Below are positions 34,936 through 51,879 of a DNA stretch of 64,000 nucleotides, one piece after another. The position numbers were made by a program, and so were the translations under genes. This DNA is from Lampris incognitus (taxonomy: Eukaryota > Chordata > Actinopteri > Lampriformes > Lampridae). A model generated the notes under the pieces. The model made no database searches. It was not told the origin of the DNA and saw nothing but the letters and a program-made list of their open reading frames with translations. Positions within the stretch are counted from its first letter, which is position 1, and every line of letters begins with the position of its first letter. The stretch covers positions 55,560,857-55,624,856 of the forward strand of contig NC_079219.1 in the NCBI RefSeq assembly GCF_029633865.1. The letters run 5' to 3'.

Positions 34936-36501
34936 TACAATACACTCTTTTAACTTCATATGGAGGTCAAGTTTAAACCATCTCGGATACTTGACGTGGG
35001 GCTTCAAGCAGAGTAGCCCGGTGAGCTTTCCCTCGCAGCTCTCATGCATTACTTGCAGCTATCGTGCTTTTGATGCACCCGGGGCCACTTATTACCACGT
35101 AATGCATTGTAATGCATTGCCTCCCAGACCTCAAGACAGGCACAGCGGAACGTGTCCGGCTGGGTGAGTGATAAGTCAGACGGGTCTGCAGCGCCCCCCT
35201 CAGGAGGAGAGGGACACTGCGAGGCTCGACCCTGGCAAAACTCAAAAAATCGTTGTCAAATTATGAACGGGACAAATGCAGATGTTCAAGTCCTCATTTA
35301 CTAGTTACACTCTGCAGCTCAACGGAAGCTGCAGCTGACTTAATGTTGGGTGTTTGGCTGAGAGCTGTGAACTTTCCCAAACGCCTTCTATCAAACCCGG
35401 TATTGTTGATTTACTAATCTGTAACTTCATTTTATTTATTTATTTATTTGCTTACTTAAGGGTAGTTATAGATCTGTTTAATTTTTTTTTATTCCTCTCA
35501 TCACTATTTTTTTTTTGAATGGTGGCTAGACTCAGGTCATTAAATATGGGCATCACTATACTTAATAGTACATCTAATAGTACATATAATCCTTGAGCGT
35601 ATAGAGGACTTACTCGCTACTTTCCAAAAAGTACTTCTGCTTGTTAGCAATTGTAAGTGTTAAGTGCTGAACCCCAGAGTCTTAATAATCAGTTTCCTCG
35701 GACGTCAGTCACTTCAGAGCGGCTGCTTTTCCGCATGCAAAACTTGCTTTGCATGCTCAACATTGAATGCTCCTCCACTCTTGGCGATAAGGGGTAGAAA
35801 ACACAGGCTGGCTCCATATATTGTGCAAACAATACATTGGTAAAGGGCAAATACACAGAACCGTAGCATGACTTAAAGTCAGGTATGGCGTGTTTTGATT
35901 GCAGACAGCGCCTCGTTAGACTAATTATGATTTCTGTACGAGGCGGTTTGAAGGGGGCAGTTTCAATGCAAATTTGGGGAGTGGATCAAAGGGATGAAAA
36001 GATTGCACGGTATTTGTTTAACCCGAATGGAGCAGCAGACAGGTAGATAACCGCACCAAGTGTGACTTGCACGGCAGCGGAGAAGTTGGAAGTCACCCGA
36101 AGAAGAAGAAGAAAAAAAGTATTGACTGGCTTTCAGTTACTTCGGATTGGGTTAACTTTTCTAGCACTCGCTGCATTTTTCTAAGTGGTAGAACACAGCC
36201 GTGTAGAACTTAAGTCATCCAAAATAAATCAGTGATACCGTTTCCTGCAGGTCTGACGGGGTCTGCCTTATTCGAGTCGTGAGACTTTCAGTAAACACTG
36301 AGAATGGTAGTACCCTCAGTAGTCTATCAGTTGCAGCAACCCAAATATCCACTTTGCCCTGTAGTCCAGTTTACAAATCTCTCTCTCACTCACTCCGATT
36401 CAGAAAAAGCTTCGACATCACTTTCACCATTTTTCCAAGTTTGTCCCCAAAAATTAAATGTGGTTCAACTTAAAACCCACACCCAGGTTTTATCTGAGCC
36501 T
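34936..36501. other. Non-coding A/T-rich stretch downstream of SEC61B
   Basis: No exon or named element was recognised. Short homopolymers occur (TTTATTTATTTA at 35431-35446, GAAGAAGAAGAA near 36100). Confidence 0.45.
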
Positions 36502-36507
36502 TTTATT
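36502..36507 (-). terminator. sec61b: Likely SEC61B polyadenylation signal
   Basis: AATAAA on the minus strand, about 485 bases after the SEC61B stop codon. It gives a plausible 3'UTR of about 0.5 kb. No closer AATAAA was noted. Confidence 0.5.
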
Positions 36508-36990
36508 GTGTAATATCACAATTACATTTTATACAAATGTTAACAAAAACCCTATATGTTCTAACTCAGGCTAGCAAGAGAGACGTTGCTGGCGGCCCGA
36601 TGGCGGCGATGTCCGTGAACACTGAGCCGGCGTGCTGTGAGGGAGGAAACACGCTCACTGCTGTTGCTTGGCGGGGAGAGCGCACACGCTGCACCTGAGG
36701 CAGGCTAGCGCGGCTCCCTTGTTCTCATCCCAGATGAATGTAAACACACAGGACGCTCAAAAGCAACAAGGTGGACACCTATCAGTGCAGATGAAGGTCA
36801 TCTACCCAAAGGGGAGAACATACAAAACCCAATTTTGGAGGAGAGGTTAGGGGGCTGTCTGGGTGTATGCTGTCGTGTCGGGGGAGTAAGGATGTTGTTC
36901 ATTCATTCGTTGTTTGGTCCAGGTCCAATGTGTTAAGAAGTCAAGGCGCAGGGGTCAGAGGTGAAGAGTCAGAGGTCACGGGGGCAGCGT

Positions 36991-41762
<4,772 letters not shown>

Positions 41763-42357
41763 TTTGGCTTCGCGACGAGATGGGAGTTGAATGCCAGACC
41801 CTGATGCGCCTCTCCGCTCGGACGTCCGCGTCAGACGAAAGGTGGGCAGCCGGGGCGAATTCGGCAAAGACTTGGGCAGAGAGATGACGCGCGCCTTGAA
41901 CAAGGGACACGACGGCAAAACGGGAAGACCTGCGCGGAGGACCCGATAGAAGCCCGACGGCCTGGCACCGCTCGCCGCGACACTAGCCAAACGAATCCGC
42001 CGCCGTTACGGTTTTAACCCGGCATATATCTTTTTATATTTACGTTTCGGAAATTACGCGTTGCGATAGCTTTTATTCATACCCGCCTTTGCGTTTTAAT
42101 TCACAGGCAAGTCGGCGGACAGTAACCGCTGATAGGTGACGTGTCTCACAGGAAGCGGTTGTACCGTCCGTTTAGGCGTTCGGCGACATTGCGGTTCAAA
42201 CGCGGAGGGAGGACCGCGCTCTTCCCCGCTGCGTGTCTGAGCCCGCATGGCGCCCTCTGGTCGCAGTTTCATCGTGAGCCGCGACGGCGTTTCCACGACA
42301 GCTGTCTGTTGACGCGGGGTGCCAAACTTCGCGAAGGCGCATAGTCGATATTTAGAG
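41763..42357. promoter_or_regulatory. Probable bidirectional SEC61B/ALG2 promoter (CpG-rich)
   Basis: CpG-dense DNA directly upstream of the SEC61B start codon and facing ALG2, with no TATA box evident near either expected start. The first donor-like site toward ALG2 is GAG|GTAAAC at 42357/42358. The coding start of ALG2 follows an acceptor-like TGTTCTTCCAG at 44354-44364. A non-coding ALG2 first exon ending at 42357 and a 2.0 kb 5'UTR intron are therefore plausible. Divergent pairing of these genes in mammals supports a shared promoter; exact start sites cannot be seen. Confidence 0.6.
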
Positions 42358-42544
42358 GTAAACCAAAAAATCATTGTAATTTAACTTCTTAATGTAAATG
42401 AAACGCCTTGGTGTCAGCTAAAAAGTTTGGCCGTCAGTGTCGTTAGGTGTTGATTAGGATCTCGTATTTGAGATCGCAGATTTGTGACCGTTTTAAAGTC
42501 CTCAGAGCCACAAACGTGACACCCTTATCCGCCTTGTTGACAGG

Positions 42545-43945
42545 ATGCTCTCTGCTGCACTGATGTGACACTGAGCTAACTGTTTGAGTATATTGCTGCA
42601 CTGATGTGACACTGAGCTAACTGTATTTGAGTATATTGCTGCAGCGCTGTGACAGTAACTAACTGTATTTGAGTATATTGCTGCACTGATGTGACACTGA
42701 GCTAACTGTATTTGAGTATATTGCTGCAGCGCTGTGACAGTAACTAACTGTATTTGAGTATATTGCTGCAGTGCTGTGACAGTAACTAACTGTATTTGAG
42801 TATATTGCTGCAGTGCTGTGACGGTAACTAACTATTTGAGTATATTGCTGCAGCGCTGTGACAATAACTAACTGTATTTGAGCATGTTGCTGCAGCGCTG
42901 TGACAGTAACTAACTGTATTTGAGTATGTTGCTGCAGTGCTGTGACAGTAACTAACTGTATTTGAGTATATTGCTGCAGCGCTGTGACAGTAACTAACTG
43001 TATTTGAGTATATTGCTGCAGTGCTGTTACAGTAACTAAGTGTATTTGAGTATATTGCTGCAGCGCTGTGACAATAACTAACTGTATTTGAGTATATTGC
43101 TGCAGTGCTGTGACGGTAACTAACTATTTGAGTATATTGCTGCAGCGCTGTGACAATAACTAACTGTATTTGAGTATGTTGCTGCAGCGCTGTGACAGTA
43201 ACTAACTGTATTTGAGTATGTTGCTGCAGTGCTGTGACAGTAACTAACTGTATTTGAGTATATTGCTGCAGCGCTGTGACAGTAACTAACTGTATCTGAG
43301 TATATTGCTGCAGTGCTGTGACAGTAACTAACTGTATTTGAGTATATTGCTGCAGCGCTGTGACAATAACTAACTGTATTTGAGTATATTGCTGCAGTGC
43401 TGTGACGGTAACTAACTATTTGAGTATATTGCTGCAGCGCTGTGACAATAACTAACTGTATTTGAGTATATTGCTGCAGTGCTGTGACGGTAACTAACTA
43501 TTTGAGTATATTGCTGCAGCGCTGTGACAATAACTAACTGTATTTGAGTATATTGCTGCAGTGCTGTGACGGTAACTAACTATTTGAGTATATTGCTGCA
43601 GCGCTGTGACGGTAACTAACTGTATTTGAGTATATTGCTGCAGCGCTGTGACAATAACTAACTGTATTTGAGTATATTGCTGCAGTGCTGTGACGGTAAC
43701 TAACTGTATTTGAGTATATTGCTGCAGCGCTGTGACAGTAACTAATGGTATTCGAGTGTATTGCTGCAGCGCTGTGACACTAACTAACTATTTGAGTATA
43801 TTTCTGCAGCGCTGTGACAGTAACTAACGGTATTCGAGTGTATTGCTGCAGCGCTGTGACAGTAACTAACTGTATTTGAGTATATTGCTGCAGCGCTGTG
43901 ACAGTAACTAACTGTATTTGAGTGTATTGCTGCAGTGCTGGGCAA
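42545..43945 (+). repeat. 42-bp minisatellite between SEC61B and ALG2, about 33 copies
   Basis: Units read CTGTATTTGAGTATATTGCT then GCAGCGCTGTGACAGTAACT then AA. Variants are CAGTGCTG for CAGCGCTG, GACAATAAC or GACGGTAAC for GACAGTAAC, and a shortened CTATTTGAG unit. The variants are not random: from about 43340 to 43600 an AATAAC unit and a GGTAAC plus CTATTTG unit alternate, making an 81-82 bp higher-order unit. It probably lies in the ALG2 5'UTR intron. Confidence 0.95.
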
Positions 43946-44365
43946 AATTATCCGTTTCAGGGCTGTTGGCACGAACATGTAATGAATGTCTGCGTACAGT
44001 ACATTATTGCCCTTGTGGATGGTGCTGCTTTAGAAAGTGTCCTCATTTTCTGATTTCAAGCGCAGGAAGAATGTTACTTCTGTTCACAAATAAAGATTGG
44101 CCGAACATCGAAATAATTTATGTATATTTCAAGGTTTTTATTTTTTTCCAGAAATCTAACTCGTTCATTCTTTTAAAAGGAGTGCTAAATGCTTATTTGT
44201 AACATTTGGGCGCTGACCCTGCGTTGAGCTATGGATTCTATGGTAACTTGTTATTATTTTATTTAAATCCCGGTCTGCAGATCAAACTTCTCTTCAGAGG
44301 AATAGAATTTGAATTGTATTAATTGCACATGTAAACTTTGGCTTCTGCTGATGTGTTCTTCCAGC

Positions 44366-47300
44366 ATGGCGCGGGTGGTGTTCCTCCATCCAGACCTGGG
44401 TATTGGTGGAGCAGAGCGGCTGGTGGTGGATGCTGCTGTTGCTCTGAAGTCTCGGGGATGTAGTGTCCAGATCTGGACAGCCCATTACGACCCCACACAT
44501 TGCTTCTCTGAAACCCTAGACCTACCAGTGGTAGGTGCACACACACAGTTACATACCTCTGCAGCCATACGCTTATCATGATCATATCAACTCACAACAA
44601 AGGTTGAGAAATACACATAAAATGCTCGTAATGTACATTATTGGTATACCCATACCGATCTATGCCAAAACCCATTTAAGGCCATCATGTCTTTTTTCAA
44701 ACCTTTCAAGTGGAATTATATTTGAGAGAAGATTCAATTCCTTGGCAAGCGTCTGAATATGTAAGTGCAAATAACCCCGTTTATCCTTTTTTTAATAGAT
44801 GTGTATAGGTGACTGGCTTCCTACTAGTGTCTTTGGCTACCTGCATGCCCTGTGTGCCTACCTAAGGATGATCTATGTGGCGTTGTATCTGGTCTTCTTT
44901 AGTGGTGTGGAGTATGACGTTGTCTTCTGTGATCAGGTGAGCATGTGTATCACTCTTTAGTTTTTTCTCTTTTTTGTTCTGTCATTTAGATGGCAAATTT
45001 CATTACAGCAATGGCCTGTTTTCTTCTCTGTCTCTCATAGTTTCTCACATAGACACACACTCCTTGCATTTTATGTGTTTAGATTTATGACATACACAAT
45101 ACATATAACCCCGCCCCTCACTTCATTGCTCCCCAAGGTGTCAGTGTGCATCCCTGTGCTGAGGCTGTCCCGCCACAGGAAGAAGGTTCTGTTTTACTGC
45201 CACTTCCCAGACCAACTGCTGACCCAGAGGAAGTCAGCCCTGAAGAAGATCTACCGAGCCCCCATTGACTGGCTGGAGGAGCGCACCACTGGAATGGCTG
45301 ATATGGTACGGGGCTGCGAGAGGTTACAGACGGTTTCATACAATGGATCATAGAGATAGCCGGGCTACAGAACCCAGTTATTTCACTTATTTAATTTGGT
45401 TCATTTGGGGAATATGTCATAAAAGATATTTAAATAGTAATGGGCAGCATGGTGGCTTAGTGGTTAATCTTGTTGAAATATGATGGTCAATTTTATTTGT
45501 ATAGCCCAATATCACAAATTTGCCTCAAGGGGCTTTACAGCAACACAGCATCCTGTCCTTAGACCCTCGCATTGGATAAGGATAAGGAACAACCCCCTGG
45601 AGAAAAAAAAACTTTTAACGGGGAAAAAATTTGAAGAAACCTCAGGGAGAGCAACAGAGGAGGGATCTCTCTCCCAAGACAGACAACGTGCAATGGATGT
45701 TGTGTTTACACAATTTACAGAATGCAATATTGAAAGAGGATTACAGAATTATAATGGAATTATAAAATATATGAAGAATATGATGAGGAGTATGCCAAGC
45801 AGTGTCCAGACGCCACAGGAACAGCCCAGGACCCGAGCCACGCGACCAGCATCACCATGTAAAATTAAAAATTAAAAAAATTAGTCACACATCTTAGTGA
45901 GAGAAGGATATAACATTAAAACAGGGTAACAACATTATATGGATTCATAAGATATATAAAAAGAAAATGTGATGAGGGGGATGCCAACCAGTGTCCAGCT
46001 GGTGACCACCATCACCATGGAGACCTGGGAGGAGGACAGACTGCACGTGCACAGAAGGGAGACTTGCGTCACACCATTCACACACACACACAAGAAGAGA
46101 AAGGAGAAGACATCATTCAGAGAGAGAGAAAAGACGTGAGAGTAGAGAACAGTTTCCAATAGTCAGTAATCTATACACTATAATTTCGTCGGCAGGACAG
46201 TGGTTGGTAAATTCATTGAGACAGAAACCGACCCGCCATGCTGTACAGGTTGTGAAGCACTCAACTTAAAAGCAACTAATTGTAGGCTAAGGCAAAAAGA
46301 TGAGTTTTAAGTTTGGATTTAAAGGACTCAACGGACTCCGATTGTCTGATGGTAGCAGGCAGGTTATTCCAAAAGAACGGGGCTCGATAGAAAAAGGCTC
46401 GGCCACCAGCTGACTTCTTTTTAACTTTGGGTACACACAGGAGCCTTTTATTTTGAGAGCTAAGAGCTCGAGATGGAATGTATGGTGTAAGGATATCAGA
46501 CAGGTAAGATTGGGCAAGCCCATTTAGGGTTTTATAAGTCAGCAGAAGCACCTTGTATTCTGATCTAACATGGATAGGAAGCCCATGAAGGGAGGCAAGA
46601 ATTGGTGTAATATGGTCAAATTTCCTAGATCTAGTTAGGATTCTAGCTTTAGCATTCTGAACCATCTGAAGATTTTTCATACGACCATGTGGCAGACCTG
46701 AAAGAACGTTACAGTAATAAAGTCTGGATGAAACAAGTGCATGTATTAAGAGTCTCTGCGTCAGCCATGGACAGGAAAGACCGAATTTTAGCTATGTTAC
46801 GTAAGTGAAAGAAGGCAGTCTTGGAGAGTTCTTTAATGTGCTTATCAAAAAAAATGCTGGGATCAAACGTAACACCAAGGTTTTTGGCTGCCACACTTAG
46901 TGAAATCAGAGTTGTTGATTGTTATCGTTACTTGATCAAATTGGTGTCTGTGTTTAGCAGGGCCAATGACCAGCACCTCATTTTTATCTGAATTTAAAAG
47001 CAGAAAGTTTAGTGACATCCAGTTTTTCAAAGCAGCCAATCAGGCCTCTAAATTAGTCATTTGAGTATGATCATCAGCCCTTATAGGCACATACAGCTGA
47101 GTATCATCAGCATAGCAATGGACATTTATTTCATAACTGTGTATAATTTGGCCAAGAGGTGAAATATAAAGAGAGAAAAGTAGAGGGCTAAGAACTGAGC
47201 CCTGATGTACACCATATTTAACAGAGACTTTTTATGTAATATCACTATAGCAATGTGTTCTTCCAGATAAGTAGGACTTAAGCCAAGAGAGAGCTAAGCC

Positions 47301-50300
47301 AGCAACACCAAAATTACAATTTAATCTGTCTAATAGTATACAGTGATCAATGGTGTCAAAGGCTGCACTGTGGTCCAATAGTAGAAGCACAGAAGTGGAA
47401 TCAGAGTCCATAGCTAGTAAAAGATCATTCACCACTCTGGTCAGAGCAGTTTCAGTGGAGTGACAGGGCCTGAAAGCTGATTGAAAAGGTTCATATAGAT
47501 GGTTTTTTTCTATATGGGTCGAAAGTTGTTGATACACAACTCTCTTTAGTACTTTAGAAAAGAATGGAAGATTAGAAGCTGGTCGATAGTTATTAAGAGA
47601 CCCTGGATCGACGTGTGGCTTTTTTAAGAAGAGGTTTAACCACAGCTGTCTTAAAACTATAGGAAACAGTGCCAGTAGTAAGCGATAAATTAACAATGTC
47701 TAGCATTATAGGTCCCAGGAAAGACCAGAGGTCTTTAAAAAGTTTTGCTGGTAAGGGGTCAAGTAGGCAAGTGGTTGGTTTAGAAGCTGACACAAGCTTA
47801 GTCAAAGTATCAAGAGAGATGGTTTTAAAAGCTGTAATAACAGGGACTAACAGTGACTCATTGTATAGATATGAATTTGGTAAAGCAGGATCTGCAGGAG
47901 TAGCTGGAGTTGAAGAACTAATTTTGTTTAAGATTTCATCAACCTTATTGCAGAAGAAGTCTAGAAACTCATGGGCCCTGAATGGTGAACAGCTAATAGA
48001 CGGCTGCTTTTTAATAAGTTTAGGTACAGTGTCAAAGAGAAATCTGGGGTTATGTTTATTAATATTGATTAAGTGAGAGAGATACGCTGCTTTTGCAGCA
48101 GATAAAGCACACTTGTATTTCAATAAACACTCATGCCATGATAGGTAAAGAACTTCCAATTTTGATTTTCGCCATTTATATTCCAGCTTAAGAGCACGTG
48201 TCTCGTCGTTAAACCAGGGTGTAGGCCTCTTTAGTTGTCTAGCTCTGGTAGTGAGAGGTGAAACTGAATTGTGGAGACTAGAAAGGGCCACATTTAAGTC
48301 ACTAGTGAGATTTTCAACACAGTCACTACAGCGAAAGGAGCCAAGACTTCAGGCAGCTGCTGGCCAAATGCACCTACAGTGGCAGGACCAATGTGATGAA
48401 TGGCAGTTACATCTGCGCTGACATTAACTGGACCCATACAGGATTTAAGTCCTTTGCAAGTACACAGAGAAAGCAGTTGTGAGAAAATGCTGGCTCTTTC
48501 TGGCCCCTATAACTTGTTACAAAATCAAGTAACACCAGTTTTGAACATATTCAGTTGTGGCCTCAGATCCTTCCTTTCCACTGGTCACCGCGATGGTTTT
48601 CAGGTGTCCATGGTTCTATCAAAACTATCCATACTTTGACAGTATGTACGTGAGTTGCCTAAACCAGATGTTGTGCACTTTTGCGAGTAACAAGTCGAGT
48701 ACCTCCGAAATTGGTGGTTGCCATGACAACATTCTCACTGTCTTTGCGACTGCCTAAGTATCCATGACAACGGCCAACTCCTGAGGCGCTTGACTCGTCT
48801 GCTACTTGCAGAGGATCTCAGTGTATTGAGATTGTGTGTGGGTTAGGTTCAAACAATCTATTAATATGTCTGTGTATAAGAAGGTATTTTAGAGATGTTG
48901 CAGGTCTGGCGAGGTTAAGTTCTTCTCGCAGAGCATTTTAAAATCTGATCGAAAAGACTGGTGAGTTTAGTCTCAATCTTAGAGCTTGTCAGGCCCAGGA
49001 GGTTCCTTCCTAAAGTACACCCAATACATAGGGATTATAAACTTCCATTTATAGCACAGTGGCCCAACTCCATGTCATCTTAAAAATTCAGTTACACAAT
49101 AACAGTGCAATCACAGAAAGTTGAGTCAGTTCATCTGGACATGTTTATTGAGAGAAACGTTTCATCACTCATCTAAATTACCTCTTCAGTCTCAACTGAC
49201 TGCAGGTATCCCCACCCTTATAAACAATACAGTGGCATAACGACTGAAAACAATGATTAGTTTCATATAAATATTGATGTGATCATTAACTAGAGTTTCA
49301 ATGGCCATGTGTACTATTCATGGAGTATTGGGGAATGGTTGCAATCACAGCATTGTAAGATGGCGACAGGTGTACTCTTAGCCCCCCCCCCCCTTCGGTT
49401 CAGGGATGGTTGTTCCCTCTTCACATAGATGGCCTCTTTGACGCCCCGTTCCCGTAATGGTCACGGCAATTTGCATATGAAACTGATCGTTGTTTTCGGT
49501 CGTTATGCCGCTGTATTGTTTATAAGGGTGGGGATACCTGCAGTCAGCTGAGACTGAAGAGGTCACTTAGATGATGATGAAACCTTTCTCCCAATAAACG
49601 TTGTGTCCAGATGAACTGATCCACCTTTCTCTGGTTTTCTTACCTGGATTATTGAACGTGCATAAAGACATTCATTTCATAATGATACAAGTCAGAGAAA
49701 GGCAGGACGAGCTTTGTGTTTATGAAACGGCAACCAACAAATTTTCGGTATTTTTACTTGACGAACGAGTCAAACGATTAATCGACTTCCAAAAACTGTA
49801 ATCAATTCATTTCTGCCAGTCGACAACAATTAGTCGACTAATTGTTTCGGCACTATACCACTTTAGTGTGCAACACATTATTATATTGCCTGCGTCGTTT
49901 GTTAAAATAGACTGACCCGGTCTCATTGAACTGATCTGCTGAATGATCTTCAGTTCATGATTCTTAAGCCTCGAGAGAACAAAATGTTGGATCATGTACG
50001 TAAAGGAGAACGTTGTTTTACCCCCAGTGGCCCTGATAGAAATGTTCTGATCATATCTGGATAACCAAAGACCTCAGGGGACTGATGGGGAGAAACATCT
50101 GGAAGGTCTTTTCTAAATCCTTGTGATGTTTAATGGCCTTTCTCTGAGATCCTAATTTGTCACTTAAGGTATCTCTTGTACCTTTGCTGAACTGATTCTC
50201 AATTTTTATGAGTTGAGCAAGTTGATTTATTCACTTAACAGAGTATCTTGCTGCAAATAAAGACTGGATCACACATGGCTGTACTGACATTGAGGACTCT

Positions 50301-51388
50301 GTCATTGGCTCTTATCGGAGTTCAAAGTTGATCTACGTCTGCCCCTTTATGTCTTCAGAAACAAGACTGCAAGGTGTCTCGTGTTTGAGATCTAAATCGA
50401 AAGACGACTGAGATTTTGCTGTCCTGGTTCCCAGATTGTGAAGCCTTCCCTGGGGGCGAGGTCAGCAAACTTGGTGTCATGTTTTAAATCACATCTTCAA
50501 ACTTGTTGTTAGTCTGTGTTATTTTACTTGTTTGTGTTCTTCCTTTCTGATTCATCTACTCTGCATGAGGCCCTTTGTTGCTCATTTTTGAACGCTGCAA
50601 CATGCATAGTTCTGCTGAACTTTACCACGAATCTCTCCTCTTCATTCTAGATTCTGGTTAACAGTCAGTTCACCGCAGGAGTCTTCAGAGAGACTTTCCA
50701 GAGCCTCAGAGGGGTCCAAACAGACGTCCTTTACCCCTCTCTCAACACGCAGACATTTGACCAGCCATGCAGCGAGACGCAGAGTCTGGGAGGGCTGCTG
50801 CCCGAGGGGACATCCTGCCTCTTCCTCTCTCTGAACCGCTACGAACGCAAGAAGAACCTGAACCTGGCCCTGGAGGCCATGGCTACCCTGAAGAGCCGCC
50901 TGCCCTCAGACCAGAAAACAGGCATCCACCTGGTGGTAGCGGGGGGCTACGACGAACGGGTCGCAGAGAACGTTCAACACCACGCCGAGCTGAAGGAGCT
51001 GGCGGCACAGCTGGGCCTCGACGGCTGCGTCTCGTTCCTGCGTTCCCCCTCCGATGCCTTGAAGGTGGCGCTGCTACGCGGCAGCACGGCGGTGCTGTAC
51101 ACCCCCAGCAGGGAGCATTTTGGGATCGTTCCCGTAGAGGCCATGTACTGCCGCTGCCCCGTTGTCGCCGTGAACTCCGGGGGTCCGCTGGAGAGCGTGG
51201 AGGATGCGGAGACGGGGTTCCTCCGTGAGCCCACCGCGGAGGCCTTCTCTGGGGCCATGGAGAGGCTCGTCGGGGAGCCCCGACTCCGCAGGGACATGGG
51301 AGAAGCCGGCCGAAGGAGAGTGCTGAATAAGTTCTCACTGCAGGCCTTCTCAGACCAGCTTCACGGGTACATCCTCAGGCTGACCTAG
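44366..51388 (+). CDS. alg2: ALG2, alpha-1,3/1,6-mannosyltransferase (4 coding exons)
   Basis: GT4-family enzyme on the cytosolic face of the ER. It adds the second and third mannoses (alpha-1,3 and alpha-1,6, from GDP-mannose) to Man1GlcNAc2-PP-dolichol. Coding exons: 44366-44530, 44799-44936, 45138-45305 and 50651-51388, all phase 0 with GT-AG borders, giving 402 residues (human is 416). Visible features: N-terminal [19 protein letters not shown] (6-24), the [12 protein letters not shown] block (36-47), a hydrophobic stretch at about 66-90 (membrane contact), [14 protein letters not shown] and [15 protein letters not shown] (119-156), NRYERKKNL (219-227), VVAGGYDER (252-260), and the GT4 E-x7-E motif with Glu312 and Glu320 in EHFGIVPVE, followed by [10 protein letters not shown]. 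The start at 44366 follows an acceptor-like TTCTTCCAG; the upstream ATG at 44309 would add 19 unrelated residues across it. Intron 3 (5.3 kb) carries a dead LINE and a foldback repeat. No inactivating change was seen. Confidence 0.95.
45434..45475 (+). mobile_element. V-SINE head fragment next to the LINE
   Basis: ATGGGCAGCATGGTGGCTTAGTGGTTAATC-like text (45441-45472, two short parts) matches the start of the SINE at 12281. Its body is missing, replaced by the L2 3' region. Confidence 0.5.
45485..48310 (-). mobile_element. Truncated L2-type LINE in ALG2 intron 3
   Basis: A non-LTR retroelement inserted antisense to ALG2. The minus strand carries endonuclease-to-RT linker, RT and C-terminal pieces (see the pseudogene entry), then about 800 bases of 3' region. 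The element end (45485-45590 on the plus strand) contains TATTTGTATAGCCCAATATC and TCCTTAGACCCTCGCATTGG, a common fish repeat sequence. Confidence 0.85.
46276..48291 (-). pseudogene. L2-type reverse transcriptase remnant
   Basis: In order on the minus strand: a linker with [13 protein letters not shown] and [12 protein letters not shown] (48291-47593); the RT core with [37 protein letters not shown] and [15 protein letters not shown] (to 47232); the catalytic YADD in TATGCTGATGAT at about 47106-47117; and the C-terminal block [20 protein letters not shown] to [15 protein letters not shown] (46680-46276). Frames are broken by several indels and stops between blocks. The N-terminal endonuclease is missing, so it is inactive. 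Confidence 0.88.
48311..49126. other. Unassigned part of ALG2 intron 3
   Basis: At 48340-48470 the plus strand has a coding-like stretch ([19 protein letters not shown] and [14 protein letters not shown]) that soon meets stops. It is not part of ALG2 and was not recognised. It could be a processed pseudogene fragment or an older element. Confidence 0.3.
49127..49620. mobile_element. Foldback (long inverted-repeat) element in ALG2 intron 3
   Basis: About 125 bases at the left (TCAGTTCATCTGGACATGTT through TCTTCAGTCTCAACTGACTG to GTATCCCCACCCTTATAAAC) recur inverted at the right (49497-49620). The centre of about 240 bases is different. Similar sequence is very common in fish genomes as I remember it. 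Part of its right flank (ACCTGGATTATTGAACGTGC) resembles 57165-57185. The transposition class is unknown. Confidence 0.8.
49621..50650 (+). other. 3' part of ALG2 intron 3
   Basis: No coding exon or named element was recognised. It ends in the acceptor CTTCATTCTAG at 50640-50650. Confidence 0.5.
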
Positions 51389-51559
51389 TGATGCCAGCAC
51401 AGGGGAAGAGACAAGAGACAGTGTTGGGTTGGGTTGGGGGGGTGGGCTCTCGGGTTGTGGAGGGTATAACTATGTATAAAACGCCTCAGCGTGAGCTTGG
51501 ATGGATTTCTCGGAAGATGCATCGCCTCAATGCTGAACTGTTAGACAAAGAGTAAACTA

Positions 51560-51565
51560 AATAAA
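51560..51565 (+). terminator. alg2: ALG2 polyadenylation signal
   Basis: AATAAA, repeated within AAATAAATAAATAAA, 172 bases after the ALG2 stop codon. It implies a short 3'UTR. Confidence 0.7.
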
Positions 51566-51599
51566 TAAATAAACGGTGCGTAGGCCGGTCCATGGGTTG

Positions 51600-51846
51600 C
51601 GGCGGCGGGTTTGTTAGCACAGAGAAATGTGTGTGTTTGTTTTTACGTACGAGTGTGTCTGAGGGAGGTGATGATGGGGGGGGGTAGGTGGATGAATGGG
51701 TGGGGAGAGATATTGTAAAGGCTCTGAGGACAATTAATCAGCATTCCCCAGGAGGGGTTGCAGAGAGAGAAAAGGATGGAACTCTCTGTACCAATTAAGA
51801 AAAGAGTAACGAGTTTACCTATCCTGCCCCTGGAAAAATACCACCC

Positions 51847-51879
<33 letters not shown>

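Noticed and set aside
42545..43945. Possible CRISPR-like array
   Set aside because: Units are contiguous 42-bp tandem repeats with no unique spacers, in eukaryotic DNA between two introns-bearing genes.
44309..44365. Upstream in-frame ATG as the ALG2 start
   Set aside because: The added 19 residues are not ALG2-like and the segment ends in an acceptor-like TTCTTCCAG right before the chosen ATG.
50883..51338. Minus-strand 151-codon frame and shifted plus-strand 153-codon frame
   Set aside because: Shadows of ALG2 exon 4.
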